NCBI RefSeq assembly: GCF_038066595.1
Contig: NZ_JBBUTH010000010.1
Location: 496,001 to 560,000 of the forward strand
Length of the DNA stretch: 64,000 nt
From: Pseudaquabacterium inlustre
GTDB lineage: Bacteria > Pseudomonadota > Gammaproteobacteria > Burkholderiales > Burkholderiaceae_C
Direction: 5' to 3'
The position numbers were made by a program, and so were the translations under genes. Positions 49,446 to 57,521 of the stretch are shown piece after piece (positions within the stretch are counted from its first letter, which is position 1; every line of letters begins with the position of its first letter). Under the pieces are notes generated by a model. That model did not search any database, was not told where the DNA came from, and saw nothing but the letters and a program-made list of their open reading frames with translations.

Positions 49446-51524
49446 ATGACCCGCACCCCGCCTCGGCGCCGTGCCGCCGCCCTGCGGCCCCTCTTCCCCA
49501 TCGGCCCCCTCTTGCCCCTGCTGCTGCTGACGCCCCTGGCCACCCCGGCGGCCGCGGCCGCCGACAACTGCTGCCTGGCCACCACCACCGACTTTCCCAA
49601 GGTGGGCGGCAATCTCGGCAACCAGAACTACAGCGCCCTGTCCAAGATCCACAAGGGCAACATCGGCCAGCTGGGTGCGGCCTGGCTGACCAGCCTGGAA
49701 GGCGGCGCCAAGTCGGGCAACAACCAGAGCACCGCGGTGGCCGTGGACGGCGTGCTCTACATCGAGACGGCGCAAGGCCGCGTGCACGCGGTGGACGGCA
49801 AGACCGGCGCCGTGAAGTGGAGCTACAACCCCGGCCGCGGCGGCCAGACGCGGCGCGGTGTGGCCGTGGGTGGCGGCAAGGTCTACACGCTGACCACCGG
49901 CAACTACGTCATCGCGCTCGACCAGGCCACCGGCCAGGTGGTGTGGGAGCGCCAGCACAACGGCTACGGCAACATCGCCAAGGTGGCCGTGGTCTACCAC
50001 GACGGCATGGTCTACGTGGGCACCAACGACGGCAACCGCGGCGCGGCGCTGGCCTTCCACGCCAGCAACGGCGATCTGGCCTGGCACTTCTTCGGCACCG
50101 CAGCCCCGGGCACCATCGGCGGCGACACCTGGGAGGGCGACACCTACCTCACCGGTGGCGCGACACCGTGGATCCACCCGGCCATCGATCCGCAGCTCAA
50201 CACCGTGTACTGGACCTTCGGCAATGTGCGCGCGGGCTCCTCGCAGAACGGCGCCAGCCGCGGCGGCCAGAACCTGTTCGGCAACTCGCTGGTGGCCATG
50301 GACGCCAAGACCGGCGCCTACAAGTGGCATTTCCAGTCGGTGCACCACGACATCTGGGACATGGACAACGTGATGGCCCCGGTGCTGGCTGACATCACGG
50401 TGAACGGCGCGGCGCGCAAGGCCGTGGTCTACGGCAGCAAGACCGGCATGCACTACGTGCTGGACCGTGCCACCGGCGTGCCGATCAACCCGGTGGACGA
50501 GCGTCCGGTGCCGCAGGACGCGCGCCAGAAGACCTGGCCCACCCAGCCCTATCCGCGTGGCGGCTCGTTCGTGCCCACCTGCCCCACCACCGACGGCCCG
50601 GCCCGCGCCGTGCCCAACTTCAAGCAGGGCTGCCTGTTCACGCCGCACTGGGACGAGCCCATCCTCACCTTCCCCGGCCAGGGCGGCGGCGCCGACTGGA
50701 ACCACCAGTCGTTCAGCCACACCACCAAGCTGATCTACACCGGCGTGGGCTATGTGGCGGTGGCGCACTCGCTCACCGAGGCCAGCAACGGCCTGCGCCC
50801 GCTGGGCACGCCGATGTCGGGCGGCGTGGTGGCGGTGAACCCGGCCACCAACACCGTGGCCTGGCGCAAGGCGCTGCCGTGGTCGGTGGCGCATGGCAAT
50901 GGCATCCTCAGCACGGCCAGCAACCTGCTGTTCATGGGCCAGCCCGATGGCACGCTGCTGGCGATGGATGCGCTCAATGGCCGCGATCTGTGGAAGTTCC
51001 AGACCGGCGCGGCCATCAATGCCAGCCCGATCAGCTATCAGATCGACGGCGAGCAGTACATCGCGGTGTTTGCCGGCGGCTCGGGCCTGCCCTTCGCCGA
51101 TGCGCCGCGCGGTGACTACCTGTGGGCCTTCAAGCTGGGCGGCACCGTGGCCCCACTGCCCGCGCCCAAGCCGCCCGCGCTGCGCCGTGACATCACCGCC
51201 GCCGCGGTGGAGGGCAGCGTGGTGAACAACACCATCGTGCTCAACCGCAGCTACAGCAACGGCACGGTGAGCACGGTGGAGCTGGACACCGTGAACGCCA
51301 TGGCGCCGCAGCACTTGCGTGTGCCGCTGGGCACCACGGTGACCTTCAGCAACCCGGCCACCAACACCAAGCCGCACTGCGCCACGCAGTTCTTCGAGGG
51401 CCTGTTCAACATCGGTCCGCTGGCCCCGGGCCAGGTGCAGGCCTACACCTTCAACCAGCGCGGCGAGTTCTTCTTCAACGACTGCACCAGCCCGCGCGCC
51501 ACGGGCAAGGTGGTCGTTTACTGA
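49446..51524 (+). CDS. PQQ-type quinoprotein dehydrogenase fused to a cupredoxin-like domain
   Basis: The 692-aa product has a signal peptide, an eight-bladed quinoprotein domain (about 45-570: GGNLGNQNYSALSKIHKGNIG at the start, the calcium/active-site HHDIWDMDNVMAPVLAD near 300) and a C-terminal cupredoxin-like domain (about 590-692, TNTKPHCATQFFEGLFNIGPLAPGQ ... GEFFFNDCTSPRATGKVVV). Family dehydrogenases usually end in cytochrome c or nothing. The copper ligand run appears degenerate: Cys is present but the following His and Met are not in their usual places. It probably oxidises an alcohol or sugar in the periplasm. Confidence 0.87.
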   Translation: MTRTPPRRRAAALRPLFPIGPLLPLLLLTPLATPAAAAADNCCLATTTDFPKVGGNLGNQNYSALSKIHKGNIGQLGAAWLTSLEGGAKSGNNQSTAVAVDGVLYIETAQGRVHAVDGKTGAVKWSYNPGRGGQTRRGVAVGGGKVYTLTTGNYVIALDQATGQVVWERQHNGYGNIAKVAVVYHDGMVYVGTNDGNRGAALAFHASNGDLAWHFFGTAAPGTIGGDTWEGDTYLTGGATPWIHPAIDPQLNTVYWTFGNVRAGSSQNGASRGGQNLFGNSLVAMDAKTGAYKWHFQSVHHDIWDMDNVMAPVLADITVNGAARKAVVYGSKTGMHYVLDRATGVPINPVDERPVPQDARQKTWPTQPYPRGGSFVPTCPTTDGPARAVPNFKQGCLFTPHWDEPILTFPGQGGGADWNHQSFSHTTKLIYTGVGYVAVAHSLTEASNGLRPLGTPMSGGVVAVNPATNTVAWRKALPWSVAHGNGILSTASNLLFMGQPDGTLLAMDALNGRDLWKFQTGAAINASPISYQIDGEQYIAVFAGGSGLPFADAPRGDYLWAFKLGGTVAPLPAPKPPALRRDITAAAVEGSVVNNTIVLNRSYSNGTVSTVELDTVNAMAPQHLRVPLGTTVTFSNPATNTKPHCATQFFEGLFNIGPLAPGQVQAYTFNQRGEFFFNDCTSPRATGKVVVY

Positions 51525-51546
51525 CCCCGACACGGAGTAGCCAACG

Positions 51547-52338
51547 ATGAACACCTTCCGCACCCCCTTCGCCCTGCTGGCCGGCGCCGCAGCGCTGGCG
51601 CTCGGCGCCCCGGCCACTGCGGCCGATGCCACGACCAGCGTGCAGGTCACGCAGCTGCAGTTCGTCACCGGCAACGGCCTCACGCTGCAGTGGCTGGACG
51701 GCTTCGGCTTCCAGTCGGCCTTCGCCGAATCGCGCGAGGCCGGCGGCCTGGGCGGCAACAGCCTGCGGGAGCCCGACCCGCTGCTGCCGGCCAGTGGCGC
51801 CGCGGCCCAGAGCCTGGCCACGGCCACCGCCCATGCGGTGGCCAGCGTCAGCGCCGACGCCGATGGCCGCTCGCTGCTCAGTGCCGGCGCCTGGCGCTTC
51901 ATCGTCACGCCCGATCTGTCGCAGCCGCACACCGGCCAGGCTTGGCTGCAGCAGGCCAGCGGCTTCACGTTGTCGGGTGCCGGCCAGGTGACGGTGCTGG
52001 TGGACTACACGCTGAGCGTGGCCTCGCCGTTCAGCGATGGTGGCCACAGCTGGGCCCTGGCGGCACTGACGCTGAATGCCGGCAACCTCGACACCGGCAC
52101 CAGCTTCAGCGCCGAGCGCCTGCTGGCCTCGCCGCTGCTGAGCGGCGGCAGCGGCACCGACAGCGGCCGCGTCAGCTTCGTGATCGACGTCGACAACGCG
52201 CAGCAGACCGGCTGGTTCAGTCTGCGCAGCAATGTCGACGTGTCGGCCGCCGCCGCCGTGCCCGAACCGCAGGCCTGGGCGCTGTTTGCGCTGGGCCTGG
52301 GAACGCTGCTGCTGGCCGCCCGACGCCGTGGCCGCTGA
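51547..52338 (+). CDS. PEP-CTERM exported protein (2)
   Basis: The 263-aa product has a signal peptide (cleavage near APATAADA) and the C-terminal signal VPEPQAWALFALGLGTLLLAARRRG. The middle is beta-rich and Ser/Gly/Ala-rich (LSGAGQVTVLVDYTLSVASPFSDGGHSWALAALTLNAG), as in adhesin-like surface proteins. It follows the quinoprotein gene by 22 bp in the same unit. Function unknown. Confidence 0.85.
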   Translation: MNTFRTPFALLAGAAALALGAPATAADATTSVQVTQLQFVTGNGLTLQWLDGFGFQSAFAESREAGGLGGNSLREPDPLLPASGAAAQSLATATAHAVASVSADADGRSLLSAGAWRFIVTPDLSQPHTGQAWLQQASGFTLSGAGQVTVLVDYTLSVASPFSDGGHSWALAALTLNAGNLDTGTSFSAERLLASPLLSGGSGTDSGRVSFVIDVDNAQQTGWFSLRSNVDVSAAAAVPEPQAWALFALGLGTLLLAARRRGR

Positions 52339-52366
52339 GCACCTTTCGCCCCTCGAGACCCCGACC

Positions 52367-53026
52367 ATGACCCCGCAGTCCCGCCTCCTGTCCACCCTGG
52401 CCGCCGCCACGACGGCCCTGTTCATGCTGGTCACGCCGGCCGCCGCCCAGTCGCTGGAGATCGGCGGCCTGACGCTCGATGCACGCGGCTTCGCCGACAC
52501 GCTGATCGGCAGCCAGGGCGTGTTCGAGACCCCCGCCGCCTCTGTCGCCCAGGCGCTCACCGGCGCCAGCCTGTCCACCTGGGTGCGCAGCGCCACGTCC
52601 GGTGCCAGCGTGGTGCTGGGCTTCAGCGCCTTCCATGTGCTGAACGGCGCCGGCGACGATCTGGCGCTGTTCGAGGTGGGGCACGAGGCCTATGAGTACT
52701 CGCAGGAAGGCTTTGACAGCCTGTGGGTCACGATCAACGGCCAACGCCGGCTGTACTTCACCACCGAGACCACCACCATCGTCGACGACCACAACGTCAA
52801 CATGACGCGGCTGGACCTCAGTCACTTCGGCGTGGCCGTGGGCGCCACGGTCGACCGCATCGAGATCGGGCTGGACTACGACACACGCGGATCGCTGCCG
52901 CAGCTGCAGTTGGTGGCCGCCATCCACTCGGTGGCCGCGCCGGTGCCCGAGCCCGGCGCGCTGGTGCTGATGCTGGCCGGCCTGACCGGCGTAGGTGGGG
53001 CGGCCTGGCGCCGCCGCCAGCCATGA
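52367..53026 (+). CDS. PEP-CTERM exported protein (3)
   Basis: The 219-aa product has a signal peptide ending AAAQS and the sorting signal VPEPGALVLMLAGLTGVGGAAWRRR. The passenger region (residues about 30-190) is mixed beta with several aromatic residues (FSAFHVLNGAGDDLALFEVGHEAYEYSQEGFDSLWV). It is coupled by a 4-bp overlap to the ELWxxDGT propeller gene. Function unknown. Confidence 0.85.
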   Translation: MTPQSRLLSTLAAATTALFMLVTPAAAQSLEIGGLTLDARGFADTLIGSQGVFETPAASVAQALTGASLSTWVRSATSGASVVLGFSAFHVLNGAGDDLALFEVGHEAYEYSQEGFDSLWVTINGQRRLYFTTETTTIVDDHNVNMTRLDLSHFGVAVGATVDRIEIGLDYDTRGSLPQLQLVAAIHSVAAPVPEPGALVLMLAGLTGVGGAAWRRRQP

Positions 53027-54531
53027 CCCGCCGGCCGGGTGAGCCGCCGGCGCCAGCGGGTCACGGCCGTTGGCCGCGCCGGCTGGGCGCGCTGGCCCTG
53101 GCGGCGCTCACGGCGCTGGCAGGCTGGGCGCCGCCGGCCGGCGCCCAGTGGCGACCGCCGCGCGCGCGCCCGGTGGCCGTGCCGGTGAACCTGCTGGCGC
53201 TGGACGAGCGCCTGCTGCTCAGCGTGGACGATGGCGAGCATGGTCAGGAACTGTGGATCTTGGACGCACCCGACCGGCCGCCCCACCTGCTGGCCGACAT
53301 CCGCCCCGGCGCGCTGGGCAGCCATCCGTCTCAGCCGGTGCGCTTCGGCCGGCAGGCCTGCTTTGCCGCCAACGATGGCGTCAGCGGCTTCGAACTGTGG
53401 TGCACCGATGGCACGGCCGGCGGCACGCGCCGCGTGGCCGACATCCGCCCCGGCCCCGACGACAGCGTGCCCAGCGCGTTGACGCCGCTGGCCGAGCGCC
53501 TGCTCTTCGTGGCTGATGACGGTCGTCATGGTTTCGAGTTGTGGACCAGCGACGGCACCGAGGGCGGCACCCGGCTGCTGAAGGACCTGAACCCCGGTGC
53601 CGCGGGCAGCAACCCGCGCGAGCTGGTGCGCGTGGGCGACCGCGTGTTCTTCGTCGCCGACGATGGCCGGCACGGTGCCGAGCTGTGGGTGACGGATGGC
53701 ACGCCGGCGGGCACCCGCGCGGTGAGGGACCTGCGCCCCGGCCCGGTGGGCGCCATGCCGGCGCGGCTGACGGCCGTGGACTCGCAGCTCTTCTTCGTGG
53801 CCGATGATGGTCGCCATGGCCCCGAGCTGTGGGTCAGCGATGGCACGGCCCGCGGCACGCGCTTGGTGCGCGACATCCTGCCCGGTGCCGCGGGCTCGCG
53901 CCCGACGTCGCTGGCCGCCTGGAACAAGCGCCTGTACTTCGCCGCAGACGACGGCCGGCACGGCATCGAGCTGTGGACCAGCAACGGCACGGCGGCTGGC
54001 ACGCGCCTGGTGCGCGATCTCCACCCCGGCCCCGGTCACGGCCTGCCGGCCCACCTGACGGCCGCTGCCGGCGGGCTGTTCTTCGCCGCCTCCGACGGCG
54101 CCGGCCCGGTACAGCTGTGGCGCAGCGATGGCAGCGCCGCGGGCACACGGCTCGTGCCGCAACCGATGGCGCCTGCCCAGGCCCGTGCCGCGCTGGCCGC
54201 ACGTCAGGCCCCGGGGGAGGACGCACCGCGCCAGACGGTGCCAGGTGGTGAGGTGCCCAACCGCCTGACCGCCGACGGCTCGCGCCTGCTCTATGCCGCG
54301 CTGGACGCCGAATACGGCTACGAGCTCTGGACCGCCGACGGCAGTGCCGCCGGCGCGCGGCTGCTGGCCGACCTGGCGCCGGGCCCGGCCGACAGCTACC
54401 CGCACCAGTTCACGCGGGTGGGCCCACGACTGTATTTCGCCGCCGACGACGCGCAAGGCCTCACGACGCTGTGGTGCGAGGAGCCGGATGGCCGCATCCA
54501 GGCCGTGCCGCTGCCAAACCGGTCGCGCTGA
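53023..54531 (+). CDS. Exported ELWxxDGT-repeat beta-propeller protein
   Basis: The 502-aa product has a signal peptide and about eight or nine propeller blades with the ELWxxDGT motif (for example ELWCTDGTAGGTRRV, ELWTSDGTEGGTRLL, ELWVTDGTPAGTRAV, ELWVSDGTARGTRLV, ELWTADGSAAGARLL). Repeats are about 45 residues with FVADDGRHG. Such proteins are found at the cell surface or periplasm and may bind carbohydrate. It is the last gene of the exported set, ending 28 bp from the convergent iclR stop. Confidence 0.9.
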   Translation: MTRRPGEPPAPAGHGRWPRRLGALALAALTALAGWAPPAGAQWRPPRARPVAVPVNLLALDERLLLSVDDGEHGQELWILDAPDRPPHLLADIRPGALGSHPSQPVRFGRQACFAANDGVSGFELWCTDGTAGGTRRVADIRPGPDDSVPSALTPLAERLLFVADDGRHGFELWTSDGTEGGTRLLKDLNPGAAGSNPRELVRVGDRVFFVADDGRHGAELWVTDGTPAGTRAVRDLRPGPVGAMPARLTAVDSQLFFVADDGRHGPELWVSDGTARGTRLVRDILPGAAGSRPTSLAAWNKRLYFAADDGRHGIELWTSNGTAAGTRLVRDLHPGPGHGLPAHLTAAAGGLFFAASDGAGPVQLWRSDGSAAGTRLVPQPMAPAQARAALAARQAPGEDAPRQTVPGGEVPNRLTADGSRLLYAALDAEYGYELWTADGSAAGARLLADLAPGPADSYPHQFTRVGPRLYFAADDAQGLTTLWCEEPDGRIQAVPLPNRSR

Positions 54532-54559
54532 GCGTCTGCGCAGCAGGACAGCGCCGCGC

Positions 54560-55342
54560 TCAGGCGGCGCGGCGGAACAGCGCGGAGCCGCTGCTGGCCT
54601 GACCCACCTGGGCGGCCGTGTTCATCAGCGTGGGGCCCAGGGCCAGCATGCGCTCCTCGGTCAGGCGGATCAGCGGACCGGCGATGGTGACCACGCCGAT
54701 CACCTGGCCGCGCGGATCGCGCACGGCCGCCGCCATCGCCGTCATGGCCGGGGCGAACACCTCGTTGATGACCGAGAAGCCGCGGCTGCGCGCCAGCTTC
54801 AGGTGCGCCAGCAGCGCCTTCACGGTGGTGGGCGCCTTGGGGCCGAAGTCTTCGGGCTTGCCGAAGCCCTGGCGCGCCACGCGCTGCAGCGCCTCCTCGT
54901 CGGTCATGGTGGCCAGCCAGGCATGGCCAGCGGCGCTGCACGACAGCTGCACCGACAGGCCCATGTCGGGGTCGTAGCGCAGGCCGCTGCGCGCGCCCTG
55001 GGCCTTGGCCACGAAGATCAGTGCATCGCCATCCACCACGGCCAGGCGCACCAGCTCACCGGCCTCGGCCGCCAGCTGGTCCAGCAGGGGCTGGGCGATG
55101 TCGGTGATGCCGGTGCTGCTGAGGAAACTCAGGCCCATGGCCACCAGCTTGATGGTCAGCACGTACTCGCCATGGCTCTGATCCTGGCGCACATAGCCCA
55201 GGCGGATCAGCTCGGCCAGCAAACGGTGCGTGGCGCTGAGCGGCAGGCCCAGTGCCGTGGACACCGACGACAGCGAGCAGCCCTGCGGATGGGCCACCAG
55301 ATGCTCCAGCAGCATGAAGCTGCGCTCGGTTTGTCCGCTCAT
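54560..55342 (-). CDS. IclR-family transcriptional regulator
   Basis: The 260-aa product has an N-terminal helix-turn-helix (residues 5-65: CSLSSVSTALGLPLSATHRLLAELIRLGYV) and an IclR effector domain to the end (LSCSAAGHAWLATMTDEEAL, MAAAVRDPRGQVIGVVTIAGP). IclR proteins sense aromatic or small organic acids. The start at 55342 is the family start. It is divergent from a TRAP transporter operon. A perfect 19-bp palindrome lies in the shared promoter region and nearly the same sequence lies upstream of the ThuA gene. Confidence 0.93.
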   Translation of the reverse strand: MSGQTERSFMLLEHLVAHPQGCSLSSVSTALGLPLSATHRLLAELIRLGYVRQDQSHGEYVLTIKLVAMGLSFLSSTGITDIAQPLLDQLAAEAGELVRLAVVDGDALIFVAKAQGARSGLRYDPDMGLSVQLSCSAAGHAWLATMTDEEALQRVARQGFGKPEDFGPKAPTTVKALLAHLKLARSRGFSVINEVFAPAMTAMAAAVRDPRGQVIGVVTIAGPLIRLTEERMLALGPTLMNTAAQVGQASSGSALFRRAA

Positions 55343-55421
55343 GTGCGTCGTCTCCCGGCCCGCCCACGGGCCTTGTCCAAGGTGCCGCCCAGTGTATAGC
55401 GCAGCAAGAAAGAAATTACTT

Positions 55422-55440
55422 ATTGGAAAAGTTTTCCAAT
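55422..55440. promoter_or_regulatory. Perfect 19-bp palindrome in the iclR/TRAP promoter region, probable IclR operator
   Basis: ATTGGAAAAGTTTTCCAAT is a 9+1+9 perfect palindrome, 80 bp from the iclR start and about 118 bp from the TRAP gene start. The matching site upstream of the ThuA gene differs at three positions. Confidence 0.72.
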
Positions 55441-55557
55441 TCATTTAGAGTCGATTGCATGACGTCGACCGCCGTACGTTCGCACGCCCGGCGTCCGGGC
55501 GTGGCGCGGAGAGTCCGTCGCCATCGCCAACACCCCACACCCATCGGGAGACAAGCC

Positions 55558-56571
55558 TTGAACCATCCACTGCTGCGCCGCACGGCGCTTGCCCTGGCCA
55601 CCGTCACTGCACTCGGCGGCGCTGCGCAGGCCCAGACCACGCCCGAGCGCACCCTCCGCTTCGGCCACCTGAACAACGCCGATCACCCGGTGAGCTTCGG
55701 CGTCAAGCGCTTCGCCGAGTTGCTGGCCGCCAAGAGCGGCGGGCGCATGAAGGTGCAGGAGTTCCCGTCGTCGCAACTGGGCAACGAGATGCAGCAGCAG
55801 TCGGCGCTTCAGGGCGGCGTGCAGCAGATGTCAGCACCGGCCACCACCTCGCTGGCCGGCATCGTCAAGGAGTTCGGGCTCATCGACTTCCCGTTCTCTG
55901 TGGCCAGCTTCGCGCAGGCCGATGCCTTGCTGGACGGCGCCTTCGGCCAGGCCCTGCTGGCGCGCCTGCCCGAGAAGGGGCTGGTGGCGCTGGGCTACTG
56001 GGACCTGGGCTTTCGCAACGTCACCAACAGCCGCCGCGCCATCACCAAGCCTGAGGATCTGGACGGCCTGAAGCTGCGGGTGATTCCCAACCCGGTGTTC
56101 ATCGAGACCTTCAAGGCCTTCAAGGCCAACCCGGTGCCCATGCCCTTTGCCGAGCTGTACGGCGCGCTGGAGAGCAAGGCTGTCGACGGCCAGGAGAACC
56201 CGTTTGCGGTCATCGCATCGAACAAGTTCTTCGAGGTGCAGAAGCACGTCAGTGCCACCAACCACGTGTACGCCGCCAACATCGTGCTGGTGAGCAAGAA
56301 ATTCTGGGACCAGCTCACCCCGGCCGAGCAGAAGTGGATGCACGAGGCCGCTGACGAGAGCCGTGGCTACCAGCGCCAGGTCAGCCGCGCCGCGGCGCAG
56401 AAGGCGGTGGGCGAACTGCAGGCCAAGGGCATGCAGTACAACGAGCTGAGCCCGGCCGAGCAGGCGCGCATGCGCGCGATCGCCAAGCCGGTGACCGAGA
56501 AGTTCGCCGCCAGCTACGACCCGGTGCTGGTCAAGCTCTACAACGACGAACTCGCCAAGGTGCAGAAATGA
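55558..56571 (+). CDS. TRAP transporter solute-binding protein (DctP family)
   Basis: The 337-aa product has a signal peptide (LLRRTALALATVTALGGAAQAQ) and a DctP domain: LRFGHLNNADHPVSFGVKRFAELLAAKSGG and the conserved arginine region DLDGLKLRVIPNPVFIETFKAF near 180. It captures a carboxylate in the periplasm for the permease encoded downstream. TTG at 55558 is taken as the start because GGGAG lies 8 bases before it and the signal peptide begins there, although the frame stays open upstream. The next gene overlaps by 4 bp. Confidence 0.9.
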   Translation: MNHPLLRRTALALATVTALGGAAQAQTTPERTLRFGHLNNADHPVSFGVKRFAELLAAKSGGRMKVQEFPSSQLGNEMQQQSALQGGVQQMSAPATTSLAGIVKEFGLIDFPFSVASFAQADALLDGAFGQALLARLPEKGLVALGYWDLGFRNVTNSRRAITKPEDLDGLKLRVIPNPVFIETFKAFKANPVPMPFAELYGALESKAVDGQENPFAVIASNKFFEVQKHVSATNHVYAANIVLVSKKFWDQLTPAEQKWMHEAADESRGYQRQVSRAAAQKAVGELQAKGMQYNELSPAEQARMRAIAKPVTEKFAASYDPVLVKLYNDELAKVQK

Positions 56572-57029
56572 GCGCCACGCCGCTGAACATCCTGGTGCTG
56601 CACGGCCCCAACCTGAACCTGTTCGGCCGCCGCGAGCCGCACATCTACGGCCACACCACGCTGGCGCAGATCAACGAGCGCCTGGCCGCGCTGGCCGAGA
56701 CGCTCGGTGTGCGCCTCACCACCCTGCAGAGCAACCACGAGGGCGCGCTGATCGACTGCCTTCACCAGCACATCGACACCGCCCACGGCGCGCTGATCAA
56801 CCCGGCCGGCCTCACGCAGCACGGCGTGCCGCTGCACGACGCGATCAAGGCCATGCCCTTCCCGTGCCTGGAGGTGCACATGAGCAACATCGCCGCACGC
56901 GAGGCCTGGCGCGCGCACTCCATCATCTCGCCGGCCGTGCGCGCCACGGTGCAGGGCCTGGGCGTGCACAGCTACCTGGCCGCGCTGGTGGGCCTGGTGG
57001 GCCTGCTGCGCGAGACGGCGGCGGCATGA
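56568..57029 (+). CDS. aroQ: Type II 3-dehydroquinate dehydratase
   Basis: The 153-aa enzyme interconverts 3-dehydroquinate and 3-dehydroshikimate. HGPNLNLFGRREPHIYG carries the active arginine and tyrosine, INPAGLTQHGVPLHDAI the substrate-binding loop, and EVHMSNIAAREAWRAHS the catalytic histidine region. The usual 'RHHS' is changed to RAHS. It is embedded in the TRAP operon with 4-bp overlaps on both sides, so it probably serves uptake and use of quinate, dehydroquinate or shikimate rather than aromatic amino acid biosynthesis. Confidence 0.93.
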   Translation: MSATPLNILVLHGPNLNLFGRREPHIYGHTTLAQINERLAALAETLGVRLTTLQSNHEGALIDCLHQHIDTAHGALINPAGLTQHGVPLHDAIKAMPFPCLEVHMSNIAAREAWRAHSIISPAVRATVQGLGVHSYLAALVGLVGLLRETAAA

Positions 57030-57520
57030 CGCGCGCCGTCCGCGCACTCGACCTGCTGGGCGCCGCCTGCCTGGCCGTGATGGTGGTGCTGGTGGCCGGC
57101 AACGTGCTGTTGCGCTATGTGTTCAACAGCGGCATCACGGTCAGCGAGGAGCTGGCGCGCTGGCTCTTCGTGTGGCTGACCTTCCTGGGTGCCATCGCGG
57201 CGCTGGCCGACGAGGCCCACATGGGCAGCGACATGCTGCTCGACCGGCTGGGCCCGCGCGGCCGGCGCGCGCTGCAACTGGCCGCCACGCTGCTGATGCT
57301 GGCCACGGCCGTGCTGCTGCTGCAGGGCGCCTGGCAGCAGACCCGCATCAACTGGGACGTGCAGGCCCCGGTCAGCGGCGCCTCGGTGGGCTGGTTCTAT
57401 GCCAGCGGCGTGGTCTTCGGCCTGGGCGCCATGGCCTGCCTGCTGCGCCGCCTGTTGCGCCTGCTGCGCGGCCTGCCGGTGGGTCTGCCACCGGGTGACG
57501 TGATGCTGAGGGACTCCTGA
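57026..57520 (+). CDS. TRAP transporter small permease (DctQ family)
   Basis: The 164-aa membrane protein has four transmembrane helices (about 10-30, 45-65, 85-105, 125-145) and the typical SEELARWLFVWLTFLGA segment. It links binding protein and large permease. Overlap with aroQ is 4 bp; the large permease starts 1 bp after its stop. Confidence 0.9.
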   Translation: MTRAVRALDLLGAACLAVMVVLVAGNVLLRYVFNSGITVSEELARWLFVWLTFLGAIAALADEAHMGSDMLLDRLGPRGRRALQLAATLLMLATAVLLLQGAWQQTRINWDVQAPVSGASVGWFYASGVVFGLGAMACLLRRLLRLLRGLPVGLPPGDVMLRDS

Positions 57521-57521
57521 C

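Noticed and set aside
49320..51968. An 882-codon minus-strand frame opposite the quinoprotein gene
   Set aside because: Repetitive Val/His/Gly/Arg composition, antisense to a well-matched PQQ dehydrogenase.
53200..54500. Regular DNA repeats that could suggest a repeat array
   Set aside because: The periodicity is in frame and encodes ELWxxDGT propeller blades; there are no identical repeats with unique spacers, so it is not a CRISPR array.
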